Part shown: positions 34,685 to 36,213 of the stretch, one piece after another
How the letters are laid out: every line of letters starts with the position of its first letter
How positions within the stretch are numbered: position 1 is the stretch's first letter
NCBI GenBank assembly: GCA_015488215.1
Contig: WFOE01000215.1
Location: 1-36,213 of the forward strand
Source: Planctomycetales bacterium
GTDB lineage: Bacteria; Planctomycetota; Planctomycetia; Pirellulales; S012-138
DNA length: 36,213 nucleotides
Direction of reading: 5' to 3'
Made by a program: the position numbers and the translations under genes
The notes under the pieces: generated by a model
Told to the model about the DNA's origin: nothing
Databases searched by the model: none
What the model saw: only the letters and a program-made list of their open reading frames with translations

Positions 34685-36213
34685 GTGAAACAAAACGTGC
34701 TTCGGCAACCAAGCGCGCTGGCCGTCGTGCTGGTGGGGATGCTTGCCGGAAGGCTTGCCGCCCAGGACCTGACCGCACTGGAAGAACAAGCCGTGCGCCA
34801 GGCGGCCGCCCGCGTGGCCCCCAGCGTGGTGGCCATCGAAACAATCGGCGGCCTGGAACGAGCCGGGCGCGTGCTGCTTGGTTCCGGTCCCGGCACCGGG
34901 CTGGTCGTTTCTTCGGACGGCTACATCGTCTCCAGCTTGTTCCACTTCCTGCAAAAACCGGCGACGATTCTGGTGCGATTGCACGACGGCACCCGGCTGC
35001 CGGCCCGTCGCGTGGCCACTGACTATTCGCGGATGCTGGTGCTGCTGAAGGTGGAACCGAAAAAACCCCTGCCCGTCCCGCAGATGGTCCCCGAGGCCGA
35101 AGTGCAAGTGGGCATGTGGGCCGTGGCCCTGGGACGTTCGTTCCCCGAAGCGCCCGTAACCATCTCCGTAGGGATTGTCAGTGCCAAGGGGCGCATCTGG
35201 CGCCGCGCGTTGCAGACGGATGCCAAGGTCTCGCCGCTGAACTACGGCGGCCCGCTGGTGGACATCCGCGGCCGGGTGCTGGGCGTGCTGGTTCCCTTGT
35301 CCCCGCGCGGCTCGGACCAGGTGGCCGGAGTGAAGTGGTACGACTCGGGCATCGGCTTTGCCGTCCCGGCCGACCAGGTGATGGCGGCGGTCGAGCGGAT
35401 GAAAGAGGGCCGGGACCTCCGCCCGGGCCTGCTGGGCGTGGCCCTGCGGCGAGGGCACCAGTTTGCCGATCCGGCCGTGGTGGCTTCGGTCCGGCCTAAC
35501 TCGCCGGCCTACAAAGCCGGCATCCAACCGGGCGACCGGATTGTGAAAGTCGGCCAGGTGGAAGTGACCCGCCAGGTGCAATTGCGCGAAGCCCTCGGCC
35601 CGCTCTACGCCGGGGACGAAGTGACCATCGAAGTGCTGCGCAAGGGAAAACGGCTCCGCTTTTCGGTAACGCTGGTGGATAAACTCCTCCCCTACCAGCG
35701 ACCGCAGTTGGGCGTGCTGCCGCTGGCCGAAGTGGCCGCTCCGGACCAGAAAAAACCCTCCGGCGTGGCGGTCCGCTGGGTGATTCCCGACTCGGCGGCC
35801 CAGCAAGCGGGAATCCAGGTGGGCGACCGGATTGTTCGGGCCGCGGGCCAGAGGGTGGCCGACGCCGACACGCTGAGACAACTGGTCTGGAACGCCGAGG
35901 TGGGCCAGAAGCTCCCGCTGCAAGTCGAGCGGAATGGCAAGACGCTCTCGCTGGAAGTAACGCTCACTCCCCTTTGGGAAGGCGTGCCCCGGCAGGAGCT
36001 TCCCGAGCGCACTACCGGCCGGTTGCCTGCGCCCGGCCAGGCTCCGCCCCGGGGAGAGCAAACCTTCAAACTGCCGCAGTTCCCTCACGAAGCGCTGCTC
36101 TACGTGCCCGAGGACTACCATCCGGCCCTTCCCCACGCCCTGCTGGTGTGGTTCCACGACGCGGCCGGCTTGGACGAACAAGCCGCCAAGGACCTGCTGG
36201 ACCAGTGGAAAAA
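34685..36213 (+). CDS. HtrA-like pseudoprotease with two PDZ domains fused to a hydrolase-like domain (3' end outside window)
   Basis: At least 509 aa from GTG at 34685 (AAGAGGT upstream), continuing past the window end. The signal peptide is LAVVLVGMLAGRLAAQ. In the S1C-like domain His87 is kept (GYIVSSLFHFLQ), but the Asp position is Met117 (TDYSRMLVLLKV) and the Ser position is Tyr187 (KVSPLNYGGPLVDIRGRVLG), so proteolysis is not expected. PDZ1 is at about 265-345 (VRPNSPAYKAGIQPGDRIVK) and PDZ2 at about 355-430 (VIPDSAAQQAGIQVGDRIVR). After a Pro-rich linker, from about residue 460 the chain reads LLYVPEDYHPALPHALLVWF, then HDAAG, which is the oxyanion-hole start of an alpha/beta-hydrolase (esterase-like) domain. 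A protease-like domain has apparently become the sensor part of a new enzyme. Confidence 0.88.
   Translation, partial: MKQNVLRQPSALAVVLVGMLAGRLAAQDLTALEEQAVRQAAARVAPSVVAIETIGGLERAGRVLLGSGPGTGLVVSSDGYIVSSLFHFLQKPATILVRLHDGTRLPARRVATDYSRMLVLLKVEPKKPLPVPQMVPEAEVQVGMWAVALGRSFPEAPVTISVGIVSAKGRIWRRALQTDAKVSPLNYGGPLVDIRGRVLGVLVPLSPRGSDQVAGVKWYDSGIGFAVPADQVMAAVERMKEGRDLRPGLLGVALRRGHQFADPAVVASVRPNSPAYKAGIQPGDRIVKVGQVEVTRQVQLREALGPLYAGDEVTIEVLRKGKRLRFSVTLVDKLLPYQRPQLGVLPLAEVAAPDQKKPSGVAVRWVIPDSAAQQAGIQVGDRIVRAAGQRVADADTLRQLVWNAEVGQKLPLQVERNGKTLSLEVTLTPLWEGVPRQELPERTTGRLPAPGQAPPRGEQTFKLPQFPHEALLYVPEDYHPALPHALLVWFHDAAGLDEQAAKDLLDQWK

Overview
The window is high-GC, gene-dense bacterial DNA that looks planctomycete, probably Pirellulales-like. 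This is an inference from gene content: a MoxR/DUF58/BatA-type locus followed by large coiled-coil proteins, a DUF3500 protein and a GxDLY-type SGNH hydrolase with Tat-like leaders, tandem Uma2 genes, and HtrA-like proteins carrying several PDZ domains. An lpxB gene indicates a lipid A outer membrane. No rRNA, tRNA or CRISPR array was seen. Left region (1-2975): an accessory island with visibly lower GC and much decay. It reads as two minus-strand toxin-immunity cassettes of a polymorphic-toxin locus. The first is a broken toxin C-terminus (2065-2420) followed 12 nt later by a frameshifted putative immunity gene (1536-2052). The second is a Hint/Ntox28-like toxin tail (797-1441) followed by a HEAT-like putative immunity gene (208-774). 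Probable transposase pieces flank the cassettes at 1-42 and 2528-2914. Middle region (2976-17679): mostly short transcription units on both strands. They include a GT2-like glycosyltransferase coupled to lpxB by an ATGA overlap, an SGNH hydrolase, a DUF3500 protein, a conserved unknown protein, a secreted HEAT-repeat protein, recA, two tandem Uma2 genes, a GT4 glycosyltransferase, a secreted ankyrin-repeat protein and argC. Right region (18083 to the window end): eleven genes, all on the plus strand and mostly tightly packed. They encode a MoxR ATPase, a DUF58 vWA protein, two membrane vWA proteins, a membrane-anchored coiled-coil protein, a secreted coiled-coil protein with a long G/Q/K/N repeat, a poly-Q helical protein, an NPCBM-domain protein, and three consecutive HtrA-like S1C proteins. 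Only the first S1C protein keeps an intact catalytic triad. The second and third have lost the nucleophile, and the third continues past two PDZ domains into an alpha/beta-hydrolase-like segment cut by the window edge. The cluster looks like an envelope machine: a cytoplasmic MoxR/DUF58 pair, membrane vWA proteins with MIDAS motifs, periplasmic helical scaffolds, and an active protease next to pseudoproteases. This cluster is the best candidate in the window for an undescribed system. The joint function is inferred and not demonstrated.
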